Notes under the pieces: model-generated
Told to the model about the DNA's origin: nothing
What the model saw: only the letters and a program-made list of their open reading frames with translations
Databases searched by the model: none
Translations under genes and position numbers: made by a program
In this document: positions 47,110 through 59,529 of the stretch, piece by piece
Layout: each line of letters begins with the position of its first letter
How positions within the stretch are numbered: position 1 is the first letter of the stretch
DNA from: Epinephelus fuscoguttatus
Lineage: Eukaryota; Chordata; Actinopteri; Perciformes; Serranidae
DNA length: 64,000 nt
NCBI RefSeq assembly: GCF_011397635.1
Contig: NC_064772.1
Span: 13,841,035 to 13,905,034, forward strand
Direction of reading: 5' to 3'

Positions 47110-48690
47110 CTATTGATTAGTGCAGCTTTAAAGTAGTCCTTATGTGGAAAAGATATCAAACAATCTTAAGTCTCCTTTCACTTTGTTAGAGCACATGTTC
47201 ACAACTAGTAAATACCTTATTTTAAAGCCAACCTCGTTGATTGATTCCTCTACAATGTGCTTTACAAACCACACCACAGTGTTGGAGGTTGAAAATAAAC
47301 CTAATTATCCCCCCGTGACACTGCAAAGCAATTGCTGCCGCGTTTGTTTTGAAATTGGACTTGGTAATGTGAGTATTTGACCTGCAGTATTTAGTAATTC
47401 CAACTACACTGGTTTAATCCCACCTCATTAAAACAGCAGCCACTTCACACGTAGACGGCCTCGAATCGATCACGCCACATCCTTTAATTTAAAAAGTCAT
47501 TAAATCAGACCAGTAGTCCAGACACCGAGCTTTAGGCCATCTCCTGGATCCCTCCTCCCTCGTTGGATTCTGTGTAGCTCACTCCATCACCTTCCCATAA
47601 AGTCCTCCACATTACCCCGAGCAGCTGTTTGGGAAAATCAAATTATGCAGAGAGATAAAATTTGAATTCAGCAGCCACCCCCAGCGTAACTCATGATTTA
47701 TTGATACTTTGGAGCAGACATTAATATTGTCGTTACGATTAAGACTCATCTGAGTCAATTTATGATGGGTGTCCCATTCTGATATCTTTATTATCCTTTG
47801 GTCAGTTTGCAGGGAGTTTAATCTTGTGTTGAGGCCACACTGATTGTCAGGTGGTGGGATTTGTACAGTAGGGCTTCCCTTGTTATGCCTAACCTTTAGA
47901 AAGGTTGCATCGTTTCGTTTGACATTTCAGAAACAGCCCATTTGCTTTGACAGGCACGCCATCACTGAATGACACAATCCTTTTCTTCAGTGTGCTGCAA
48001 AACCTTGAACAAGAGAAACATTTGAGTTGGCGGCACATCCCTCTTTCAAAGTATTTTCGGTGATTCATGTTCTTTAATGATTGAAGAATTTACTAGATGC
48101 TCTAGGTAATTGAAGACAAAACTCAAAGTGGCAAAATGGGTTTTTTTTTCATGCTCTTTTAGCACCTTCTTTCCTTCTCGCCTGCTGAGTGCTTTGTGAG
48201 CAAGGCTACATCACAGAGACAGCTTTTTACAGACATGTTTAATTGCACTTTTTTTAACTGATGTTTTTGGAAGAGCTTACGTATAGATGGGATGAAAAAA
48301 AATTATCTTTCAAAAGAAGAGAAATACTTTGATTTAAAAAATATGCATGTTTCATCATAATAGCTGAACACAAATAATGAAATGTGGACAAGATCTGACC
48401 ACATCCTAAAAAAGGCAAAATAATAGCTACCATTTAAAGCTGCACTTATCATTATTTTCATATGAATGATGGATGGAATAACTTTGCTTATTGCGGAAAC
48501 ATCTTTGGATGATGAAGCCACTGATAGGATTCCAAAGTTTCCCTCAGCTCTGCAAAGCACCTTTTTAAGGCACTCTTATTGCTCTCATGAGTGTCATTTC
48601 CACTGTGACGGACAAAGTTAGAAACCACCTAATAACCACAGTGGAGCATTTAGACAGATATTTCCCTCAGAAGTTGGAGGAGACCAAAAC
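47110..48690. other. Intergenic DNA
   Basis: No gene recognised. Nothing bounded as a repeat. Confidence 0.35.
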
Positions 48691-48699
48691 AGAGCTAAA

Positions 48700-49135
48700 A
48701 GAAGAGTGACCCATAGTACTCATTTTCTGGTTCATATTTGTAACTGAGGTTTTTATTAGAACATGTTTACATGTGTAAAAGTTCAGAAAACTCTTCATTT
48801 TCCACGTACTGTCTGTACTGGAGCACCGGTATTCCTCTGTCTGAAACACTCCATTTTAGTGCCTGTCCCTTTAAGGAAGCCCAGTCTGCTCTGATTGGTC
48901 AGTGTTGCTGGGTCTTCCACATCTTGATGTCTCTAAATGGTCATTGCAGCTAAAGAATGGCTGTAACAGAGAAAAGCAACCGTTTCCACCATGAAAAATC
49001 GCCAATAAAAGCTTCTTAACACAACACTTCTGGGACATGCAGCAGGACAATGATCCAAAATCAGGAAGGAATTTACAAACTCACCAACCACATTTACATG
49101 TTTCCCTGACATTAGCATGTAGCTACATGTAGCAG
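48700..49135 (-). repeat. Repeat related to the 63.6-64.0 kb repeat, inverse orientation
   Basis: TTTCCCTGACATTAGCATGT and AGCTACATGTAGC at 49098-49133 are the reverse complement of words at 63644-63685 and 63852-63888. The CTTTAAGGAAGCCCAGTCTG and CTGATTGGTC stretch upstream belongs to the same block. Confidence 0.5.
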
Positions 49136-49139
49136 TGTA

Positions 49140-52100
49140 CGCGATGTCATGTAAATGTCTGAATCAGATAAAGAAATATAAAGAAATTTGTCACAATCTG
49201 ACATCATATTGTTTTGGAAGTAAAAAAGCTGAATACAGAACATTCAGATAAGTCTGAAGCCTCAGGTTTTTGCTGGTATTATTTGAAATGTTGGCCACAT
49301 TCAATATGAACATGTGACACAGTAGCATTATATACGTATGACAGAACATAAGGAAATATAAAATACAACAAAATTTCAATTTATGGCACAGGCTATTATT
49401 TTACTTCAATCCCTGAACTCAACCAGTGTTTATGTGGGACGGGCCTTTAATTCCTTTCACACAAAACTCAGCAGAGGTGGGAAAAAGCCTGCTATCAAGC
49501 TGATTATTTAAACCAGTGTGAATGTTAATTAAAAAAAAATAGGCTATCAAATAAAATATAATTTACAAATTACGTATTTAACTATCTCCAACAGACAGAG
49601 CTAATGAATTAAAGGAATAAAAGCTAAGTAATCAAGGACACGTATTCAGACTTCATGACCGCTTCAGAGGCAAGAAGTCAGCACCTTTTTTTGTCTCTCT
49701 TATTTACCAGACTGGTAAATCTGAATGAATTACAGGATTCTTTGGTGCTCATGGTGTCTATAAAATGCACTGAACAGTTCAACTGTGGAGAATCTAACCA
49801 AACCAATGATATGTACCATTACTATACTGACAAAAGTTAAATCTGTATATTTGTTTTGCGCAATCTAAGCAGCTAACGTTAGCGCAGGTGGGTAGCTGAC
49901 AACCCAATGGGCTTATTAGTCTAGTATGTAGCCATGCCTGGCTATTAAAAAGGACTTGGCATTTAAGTTTTACAGTGGTCCCCTCTAAACAACTCTAATA
50001 CACTGATGAAGTCACACCAACACAGTCCTGATGAAACACATTACTTTTTGAGCATAAATGAATCACAAATAATACATACGATTTTTCTTTTAACTTCTTA
50101 GTTGCTCATTTAGTCATGACACAAATACATCAAAATTGAAACCAATTTTCAGGGGCTATAAACTAAATAAACTGTTTCAAAATCAGTTGGATCATAAATA
50201 ATACAATGCATGTACATTTATGTAAATGGGGAAAATATATTAAACCACAAATTGATTGTTCCCTCCTACCCTGCTCTCATAAAAATCCATTTACGTGGTT
50301 TGGACAATTAAAGCCTCAGAGATATATGACTGAAAAATAAGGGAAAGCATTCAAGTATTATAAAGTAAATACACTTAAATGCTGTCAAAGTATCAAAATG
50401 AAAACTCATTATGCAGAAAAAAAATCTGTTTTAGTGGCAGATTATATATTATGAGTATTATTTTTGAAACAAAGTGTTAGAAGTATTTTACTGTTACTGC
50501 ATTAATGAATTGCTGCATTTTACAGTTTACTGTAGTTGAGTACAATATTTCCCTGTACGTTGTCATGGATAAGAACTACAGTATAAAGATGCTTTGAATG
50601 GAAGAGGTAAGGTACAGTTAAGTCCACCGGGCTCTTTCCTCACAGGACTTTTTAATTAAGTGATGTTGCATTAACCAGTCAGATAAAAACACACTACATT
50701 TTAATGCTGATATGAAATTGAAGTTTGATGTTATTATCCAATATCACTTGGTGTATCAAATAAACACACTAGCTAATTTCATTTCATGGTTCTGTATCTG
50801 GGAAATTAATAAACCACATATCTGGATGAGATTAGATTTCTTCTCATTACCATTAATCAGGGTTTTGTTGTTGTAACCTGAGTGTGAGCGCTGGAGGCGT
50901 GCTGCTAAGTCTGTAGCTTCACCTTAAATGACCAGGAGCCAGGCTACATCCAAAAGTCTTTATGCTGTGTAAAAAAAACTATTTTGGAAAATCGCTGTAC
51001 TTGCAATCACACGTCTAAACTTGTCTTATAGTTGGATTTGAACAGGCAAAAAAAAAAAAAACAAGTTCAGGGGGATTTCTGAAAATCAATCAACTCTCAT
51101 TCAAACCAGTGAAAGCCACAAGGCACAGTTGAAAACTCTTTCAGAGAAAAAAGAAATCAAAGCGACTGTTGTTCTCTCACTGGGTCACAGTGGGGGGATT
51201 TTGCTTTCTTCTGCTTCCTTTACAATACCACAGTCTAAGTCTTTGCACTGCCTTTTACTGCTGCTCCATCATTCCACTTCGCCAGTATTGATTGCATCAA
51301 GTTCCTCCAAACGGATGAATGGAATAACCTTCCTCTGTATCCATTTCCTTTTCAGCTGATGGCAGAAACACAGAGGGTGTGTGGCTAACGTCGAGCCAAA
51401 GAAACGAGGCAAAAGGATCGGCTGTGTGAATTCCTGCTCTACTGATCATGTGCATCGACTGCGGGGCTGACAGCGACCTCAGACAATCATCCTCATCCCC
51501 TCTCCCATCAACCTTGGTTTGGTCCAGCCGACCACAGCCTGCACAGAATCAATCAGCGTTGAGATATGGGCAGCCGTCACGGTGGTGACCGATTTTGGCA
51601 TGCAAGACTCTCCCTTAATAGACAAAGAGACGGAGATCAATAGCCAATTTGGCCTTGGAATGAGGCTGGAATGGATCAGGGAAAATTCATTTTATTCTCC
51701 TCATCTTAACCTGGAGAAGTCAGGAAAAGTATGATGAACTCTCCCGACTAGTACAGTAAAGAAGCGAATCAGTCATCCGCTGTATACGGCTAACCTTGGC
51801 AGTGCAGACTGTAAGATTTCTTTTTTGTGATCTGCAGTATTTGGTATGTGTGATATGTAATGTGCTCAGAAGAAGCCATACAAGTTGTACCACATAATGC
51901 ATGTTTTACCTCATTTCATTCATAAAAATAACTATAGATTTGCTTTTTTTTGCCTTCAAGGAGAATGAAAAACCAAGGGAAGTAACTTTTGAGATACTTG
52001 TACTTACTTTAGTATTTCCATTTGATTCTTTATATTTCTGCCCCACTACATTTCAGTGGAAGATGTTGTTCTTTTGACTCCATTTTACATGATGGCTGTA

Positions 52101-52360
52101 GTTACCTTTTAAATTAAAAACTGTAATTATAAAAAGGGAGAGGATGAAACTATGCTTTATCTTTTGCCTCCATACGCCTGGCCAATCACTACGTGAAGTG
52201 GGTGTGAATGTCTGATTGTTGGTGGTGCCAGTTTTGGAAAGTTGCAGAAATATTCCTGCCTGGTCTCATATCTAGGGCATCAAAAAACATGGGCAGTGGC
52301 CCTTGGTGTAACATATGGACATGTAATACACACTTCTGCGTCACTATTAGACAGTCAGAG
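49140..52360. other. AT-rich intergenic DNA
   Basis: Over 3 kb with no recognised gene, RNA gene or bounded element. An A-run occurs at 51049-51061. Confidence 0.35.
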
Positions 52361-52369
52361 CAATGTAGT

Positions 52370-52500
52370 ATAAAGAGTGAGAAGGTCCGCTCTGGGTGGG
52401 TAGGGGGTGGACGGGTCCGACAAGCACAGGACTTTGAACCAGCAGAACAATGTCCATGTCCGGTGTGAAATTTAAAGTCAGCGTTGAGGTATTTTGTCAA
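52370..52500 (+). repeat. Dispersed repeat family P, copy 3
   Basis: AAAGAGTGAGAAGGTCCGCT, GGACGGGTCCGACAAGCACA and GTCCATGTCCGGTGTGAAAT correspond to the block in copy 2 at 42300-42450. Confidence 0.55.
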
Positions 52501-52575
52501 GTCAGTTGATAGTCTTTCGACAGCCATTAGTCACGTGACTAACGGCAACCACAATCTTTTCCTTACCCTAACCAA

Positions 52576-52760
52576 TGTGTAGAAAAGAGTATCTGCATAT
52601 TTGGATCGATGCAAGCATCTTTAATGAACCAAGCTTTCGGTCAGAGGACCTTCATCAGGGTAGGTAGGATTGTTACCCTGATGAAGGTCCTCTGACCGAA
52701 AGCTTGGTTCATTAAAGATGCTTGCATCGATCCAAATGTGCAGATACTCTTTTCCACACA
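52576..52760. repeat. Near-perfect inverted repeat, 87-bp arms
   Basis: Bases 52576-52662 pair with 52674-52760 around an 11-nt spacer, with only two mismatches. Each arm includes CCTGATGAAGGTCCTCTGAC and ATTAAAGATGCTTGCATCGA in one orientation. Confidence 0.97.
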
Positions 52761-52764
52761 AGTT

Positions 52765-54590
52765 TGACACATGGTTTTCTGGCACCTGGGCATATTCTGG
52801 TCGTGAGTGCGGTGATTTGCTCCGAGCCTTACCCTGACCAAGAAATATTGTTGCCTAAACCTAACTGCCGACCTGCTGCGTCAAGATTCACCAAAGGCTG
52901 CCCTTTGGAGGACACAGTCCTCCCCATTCTGACATCAGAAAGACTGGGGCTTAGGTTTCTAAAGCTGCTGGACCATCCAACAAGCAGTTGGGATGAAGTA
53001 TACCTGAAGAAAGGCCCACCTAAAAAACAGTATCAGTATAAATGTCTTTTATATTTAGAATATTTCTGTGCTGGTATCTGTGTCCGTTTCTCCAAAGTGA
53101 AGGCATGCTGACCACTTTCTACTGTAGGTGATACACTGACTATAGATACTTCACTTCAAAAATCTGAACTATCCCTTGAATCATCCCATGGCCTCATCTC
53201 AAAACACCTCGCTCAGCTGCATTAACAGTAAAATTTTATTACAAAAATCTAATATAATATGATATTACACCACTCACAGGGACCGTTTTCCTACATAATG
53301 ATTAGTTCAACTTTTGATACTTATGTACTTTTACTAGGGCAGGAATTTGAATGAAGGACTGCTTAGTAAAATACCTCAGTGCATCTATATACAAACACAT
53401 AATGATTAAGTGCTAAATTCAGTGTTATTCCCCCGTTTTCAAACAACATATTACCTTTCTAACCTCATTTTAAAGTTATGTGACAATGTGAATGATAATT
53501 ATGACAGTTGGGACTAAAAATGACAATAATTTGTGGTTGTGCATGAATGGATGGTGACCTCTCGAGAACATAATTGGAGCAGGAGCTGATTCAGTCACGA
53601 AACCTGAAGGGTTCCTTTTCTACTCATTCAATGCGCATAATAATAATGTGACAATTCTCTGTACTATGTTATCATTCCCCCATTGAGACGCATAATAACT
53701 TTTTTTTCCATTCACAGTCTGTCTCCATGGAGAGTTATCAGGTGGTGATACTGCTCATGTACGGTGTTATCAGCAGGGGAAACCATGGCCTGCCGGCCCT
53801 GAAGGTGTTCACGCCGCCGTCCTCAGGCCGTCCTCGAGCCTCCTCGGCCTCACAGCAGCACAAAGGAACAGATTCAATTATGAAGTGACACCTTGAGGCA
53901 TGTAGGAAAAACCACGCTGCTTCAAAAGAGATCACTCAAAATGTATCCTCTCCCTTTATCTCCTCCTGTCTCACCGCCTGTCTCTGAAGTCAGTGAGTCC
54001 TAATGTGTTGCTCCGGAAAGCACAAAACAGATAAATGTGTCTCTAGTACCAAAGTAAGGAGCTCCCAAGGTCATGATGCCCTGAATGTGACTGAGAACTT
54101 TTCCTTTGGCTTAAACAATTTTATTGATTTAAGGCAATTAGTGCAGAACTGAAGGGATAACTCAGCCCACACAGCTGCATAGGTAATGAGGATTACTCCC
54201 TTCTTGTTTCCAGCAGTCAGATCCTCCGCTGCACGGGGAGACGTGTTTCATGCTCTTGCCAGTCTTTGTTCTGGCTGTTTGCCATTTTACTTGAGTTTCT
54301 CCTCTTTTAGTTTTTGATAACACATCAGTTTTACATGTGTGTGTTTTAATAATTGCACTAAAGACTAAACATAATCTAACTGCTTTTATTTTAGCAACGA
54401 CTAGATATAGAGTGAATCTCTGGTAATGATGAACCACCAGAGAATTATGACACGACTCTGCAGTTCCCCTTTTAGTGTCTTTTGGTTCATTGTTTTGGTT
54501 TCAAAGCCCGCAACTCAGCCAAGTCTCCATAGTATAATGTGCCATTTCTATGTTTCATATGAATCATACCAGTGTTATAAAGTGATGTAG
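52765..54590. other. Intergenic DNA
   Basis: No gene recognised. A 129-codon frame at 52722-53111 starts inside the hairpin and shows no family features. Confidence 0.35.
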
Positions 54591-54599
54591 AATGTAAGC

Positions 54600-55645
54600 T
54601 GACTTTGTCATCAGGAGGGTGACACCTAGGCTCCACACCTACTAAGCTGCAGACCACTGTTCAAGACCAACGAACAAAACCGAAATCGTGTTTTAGCGAC
54701 CAGCCAGTTTTACAAGTGCCTTTTCAGGCACCAAATGTCGGTGGTTTTTGGCAACCTGTCCCGGTTTTTTCCAATAGCATTTTAGGCAACAAATGTGCTT
54801 GTTTTTAGTAATCCGTTGTTGTTTTCCAATGGCTTTTTAGGCATCACACATGAGTGTTTTTAGTAAGCCATCCTGTTTTACAAGCGGTTTATTTGGCAAC
54901 AAATGTGAATGAGTGTTTTTTTAGCGCCCCATGTCTGTTTTTCCAGCGACGTTTTAAGCAACACATGGGTGCTTTTTAGACACCCGTCACTGTTTGACAA
55001 GTGGCTTTTTAGGCACCACATGTGGGGTTTTTTTGGCAACCTGTCCCTGTTTTTTCAACAACATTTTAGGCAACTAATGTGCTTGCTTTTAGCAATCTGT
55101 TGCTGTTTTCCAACAGCTTTATAGGCATCAAACATGAGTGTTTTTAGTGACCCAACACTGTTTTACAAGTGGCTTTTTAGGCACCACATGTGGGTGGTTT
55201 TTGGCAACCTGTCCCTGTTTTTTCAATAGCATTTTAGGCAACTAATGTGCTTGTTTTTAGCAATCCGTTGCTGTTTTTTCAACAGCTTTTAGGTACTAAA
55301 CATGGGTATATTTTAGTGACCCATATCTGTTTTTCCTGTGGCTTCATAGGCATCAAGCATGAGTGCTTTTTAGAGACCCATCACTGTTTTACATGTGGCT
55401 TTTACAGTCATCACAGTGTTTCCTGCCAGGATAGTGCCATTAAAAGCCAAACATGATCTTTTCCTCACCATAACCAAGTAGCTTTTTTTGTCCGTACCCA
55501 ACCTCAAGTTAACCACAGTGTTGTTGAAAAGTAAGGTAAAGAAATGTAAAGTTTTAAAGTATCCGCCACATAAAAACCTACTAATGTAATATCTGTGGTT
55601 TTTAGAAATGTATAATGGCAACATTTCTTCTGGCGATTGTGTTCA
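54600..55645 (-). mobile_element. Family M element carrying a minisatellite
   Basis: The reverse strand begins with the M terminus near 55645 (CGCCAGAAGAAATGTTGCCA), continues through the tandem array and ends in the GTTGGTCTTGAACAGTGGTC block shared with 32160-32200. The left limit is approximate. Confidence 0.6.
54692..55430. repeat. ~56-bp minisatellite with higher-order organisation, ~13 units
   Basis: Units of about 56 bp follow the plan GTTTTTAG..., (C)TGTTTT, ...CTTTTTAGGCA and ACATGGGT. Unit types recur in order: the GGCAACCTGTCC type near 54751, 55033 and 55202 is each time followed by an AATCCGTTG-like type. This implies duplication of multi-unit blocks. Confidence 0.8.
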
Positions 55646-55649
55646 GCAG

Positions 55650-57770
55650 CTTCACCATTTTAGTTCACTCTCATCACTCTCGTAGCCCTGTTGTAAACAC
55701 CACTTTGCTAAATGTTCTTTTCAAAATATTGATTCAATGCAATGTTAATTTTCCAGGCTTTAGTTTGAATTTCTGACGAGTGCATATCCCTGTAGTGTCT
55801 TTCATTTCGGTGTGTTTCTTTTGTGCAGTGCTCATCGTGCTATTAAAAATATATCTCAATGTCACACTGCATTGAGACAGACAGCAAAAAGGAAAAAAAG
55901 CTACAAAGATACAAGTGTGTCATATTACAGATGAGCACCAATTACTAGTTTGTGTCAGCTTTGATACAGACAATCACCTTTTTGTAAGAAAGTTTTCAGG
56001 GCAAGAAATTCAAGAGCAGCTTACAGAGAGACGAGATAGTCTTTGCTCCAATTGCTGGAGCAGCTGTCTCAGACAGAATTATGTAACATGGAGAAAAGTC
56101 TCTTTGTAACAGTGGAAAACTGCATAAGTAAACTAAAATGTACCCTACAGAGGTTTTCGCCAGTGGTAATGCTACTGCGTGTGAGTAATGTTTTGCTGTG
56201 CAATTCCCATCCTGCTGTTGGTTTCAAACTATTCTAATGATCCACAGCTGGTGGCAATAGTGTAGCAATGCACCAACAAAGCCAGGAAAGAAGAAGGCTG
56301 CTAGTAAGTCAGTGGTGGATGACATATGTTTTATGTGGTAGGCGATCAAGATGTTTGCTAGACCTTGAAGATACACACATTTGGTCTCATTCATGAAACG
56401 CGAGCAGAATGAATTTGTGTGTAAAGTGTTTGTAGAAGGAAATTCCCACATACTTCAGCATCCATTAATATGTTCGTAGCTTTTTTTCTCACTGCTAACA
56501 AAATCTACAACTGCTTCTGACTGCTCGTAGTGCTTGTGTAAATAAGGATTGCACATAAATACTGCGTGTCATTATTAGAAATTACAACTTTAATTTGTAT
56601 TGTGCTCTGTTATGTTCACAATATGGAGATGCCTTTGAAATGTGCAAGTTAAACATGACAAAGGATTTAGATATATAACATGTTTAGCCTAGCTGGTAAT
56701 TAGCATATTTAAGCTTCATATTAGGATTCAATGTGAATGAGTTATGAAATCAACTTAATACATGTGTTTCCTTTATTTCTTGCATTGCGTTCCCACTTGA
56801 TTCAATCAGGAGAGAGAACTCCACAATTGTATCTTCTGTTTGAGTGGTGAGACTGTGAGCCCCATGTTCCTGACCAAACACTACGCTATCAGTGATGGCT
56901 GTCAGACTGTACAGCGATTTAACACTTAATATACCACGTACATCACCGTACCCTCTGAGTTTTATTGACTGCTCCATTGGAGGCATGTCGCTGTCTCCTC
57001 TGACACAGATGTCTCTCTGATGATGTTTGCAATGTGCTCGTCTGCAGCAGAGAGCTGTGGCTTGGAAGAGCCTCCTGTAGCAGCTGTGTTTTTTTGGGTG
57101 CATTTATGGGGGGTTTTGTGTCAAGTTTCATATCGAACCATTTTCACTGAGGACACAGAGTTAATGGCACCCGTTACCCCCTTCCAGGCCTCTGATTTAC
57201 CGGACCCTGTCACACCACTACTAACAGAAGAAAATAAAATGTTTTTCTCAATCCCACTTCACCTAAAATAACTTCAAACTCAGCGTCGGAAAGGTTTTTC
57301 TTTTCCCCCCTCTCTCTCTCTTTGTTTGCTCCATGTTCGCAGGTCTACAGGATGCACCTGTCCATAGTAGTTATCACCTCTGTATATAGTGATCACTGGC
57401 TATTCATGGGCAGGACTAATTGCTGACATCAGTTTAAGATTGATTGGCATTCATGAACATACAAACATGTCTATGATCAAATCCGAGTTTCTCGCGGGGT
57501 TAATAAACCCGGTGTAGGTTTTTTTGTAGTACCATGGATTTTTTATGTATAAATCTAAGTGCAGATTTACAAAGAATTCATGTGTGAGACCCAATGCCTT
57601 TTACGTGTGTGAACATAATTTTTGTTTATCCATAAGAAAACTCCACAGGACATCTTCAAACTAATGTGGTGTTTGCTTTAGAAAACTACCACCTCAAAAG
57701 GTATTAGCACAAAAAAAACCTCCACAAAAAAGATTACAAGCTTTAACCAAATGTATGAAATGTCAATGTA
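55650..57770. other. Intergenic DNA
   Basis: AT-rich with no recognised gene. Overlapping frames on both strands at 56750-57270 lack family features. Confidence 0.35.
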
Positions 57771-57774
57771 TCCT

Positions 57775-58235
57775 CTTCGAACAGTTCATATGATATCCTA
57801 CGAAAATATGCACACAATGGTTTGCATGATATCCTACAAATTAGTGCCCCACAAATTATGTTACATCCTTAACGTAAAGATACATAACTAACATAAAGAT
57901 ACAGAAGTTAGGTTTAGGCAAGTAACATTACAGTGGTAAGGTTTAGTAAAAGAAGCATGGTGAGGACGTACCTTAAAGTGGCTCAAAGTTCACACGATTC
58001 TGAACACGCGCCTCCTGGGGAAAGTCCTGTGTATGGTGACCAGTCCACCACCCCAGCATACCTCCAACAAGGACCTCTTGTGATCGCTTCCCTCTTTACT
58101 TACATCAGCCCATTAGTCATGTGATCACAGCCTTCCAAAATATGTGGGTTATACAAAAATACTTGCTCATCATTACATGGGATATGAATTTTGGTGCATT
58201 ACCTTTCATAGAAAAACATAAGAACAGCCTGTAAA
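57775..58235 (+). repeat. Dispersed repeat family F2, copy 3
   Basis: TCATATGATATCCTACGAAA, GGGGAAAGTCCTGTGTATGG, CATTAGTCATGTGATCACAG and the closing AACATAAGAACAGCCTG match copies 1 and 2, in the same orientation. Confidence 0.65.
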
Positions 58236-58239
58236 GGTG

Positions 58240-59520
58240 TCCTGTGGAGGTTTCTTACTCTGCCCCTACTGTTTATGTGCTATTGCTTCTTGTATGTGCA
58301 TAGCGTTAATTTCTGAGGACAAGCCACACTCAAGCCCATGCAAACTTGTAGTTAAAAGAAAATATGTATCCAGTCTGAAAAAGTAAGGGTAAAACAGAAG
58401 AATATTCGGTTTATACTCGATAGCTGAAATTATATCCTACTTTCGTCTTCTTCTTCTTCTTAAAGTTTGTAGTTCTAGTTTTAAAGTCCTACTACACTGA
58501 CTCTTCCCATTTCTGCATAAGCATCAATAAAGTTTCAGCTTTTCGTCTTCTCTTTTTGATTTTCAGTTTTGTGACATTTCATTTCTGCTGAAACTGCAAA
58601 TCCAAACCCCACATACAGTCTGGCTGTCTATTTCTGACTTAGATTTAACAGGATTAACCTTTATGATCATTCTGCTTCCCGCTCCACCTTCCATACATCC
58701 TATACATCATGGTGACGTGTTTTCAATCTTAAATTACCCCGTGATGGATGTCATCTAAAAAACCTGATGACTTTCGCAGCTTGGGGACGGGAGGAGTGAT
58801 TGTTCTTCCCAGCTCCTGAATCAATGTAATATCATCCAATAGGCATTAAATTGCACTGGCAATATAACAATTTGAGAAGATGTACTGTAGCATTCAAATG
58901 CTTTCATTCCTCACCGAGGCGCCGCATGGACATACTGCCTGTAAATATCTGATCATGTAGGGTTAGCAGAATTATTACCAGCATTTGACTTTTTAATCAC
59001 CCAAAAAATATTAATCTGACTGATATATCAACTTCACACTATATCAAAAAGGCTGATAATATCTACCGTGACGAGACAAAGGCTAACATTAGCCTCCTGG
59101 CCTCTAACCCAGCTTAATGACTTCGTAACACCTCATTCTTCACTGCAGTCATAAATTCTACTGATTTCATTAAAGCCTCCGCAGAGATGAAAATCGGGAC
59201 CCCTCGTTCTAATTTTGCAACTTGACACTCAGATTATTGGCGAAACATGTAGGTTCATTTAAATATTTTTCAAATCAGATGTGAAAGAATACGCTCATCA
59301 CACACCCCAGAGCTAATATAATATAAATGTTAATTAAGATTTGTGCAGCGAGCTGGGGAAATGAATGTTTGCAATAGAGCAAATGCTCTCCAACTTTTGA
59401 AATGGAATACGGTATTAGTTGTTTTTATGCTGTACATATATTTTTCCAACTAAAGATACATTTATAGAGATACAAATTAAAATACATGTTAAAATGAAGC
59501 AAGCCAACTACTAAAAAAAA
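58240..59520. other. AT-rich intergenic DNA
   Basis: A CTT run occurs at 58444-58462. No gene or element is recognised. Confidence 0.35.
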
Positions 59521-59529
59521 AAGTTAGTA

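Noticed and set aside
52722..53111. 129-codon plus-strand frame
   Set aside because: Starts within the arm of the large hairpin and shows no recognisable domain.
54692..55430. Regularly spaced repeats resembling a CRISPR array
   Set aside because: Units are contiguous and degenerate with no unique spacers, and the DNA is vertebrate.
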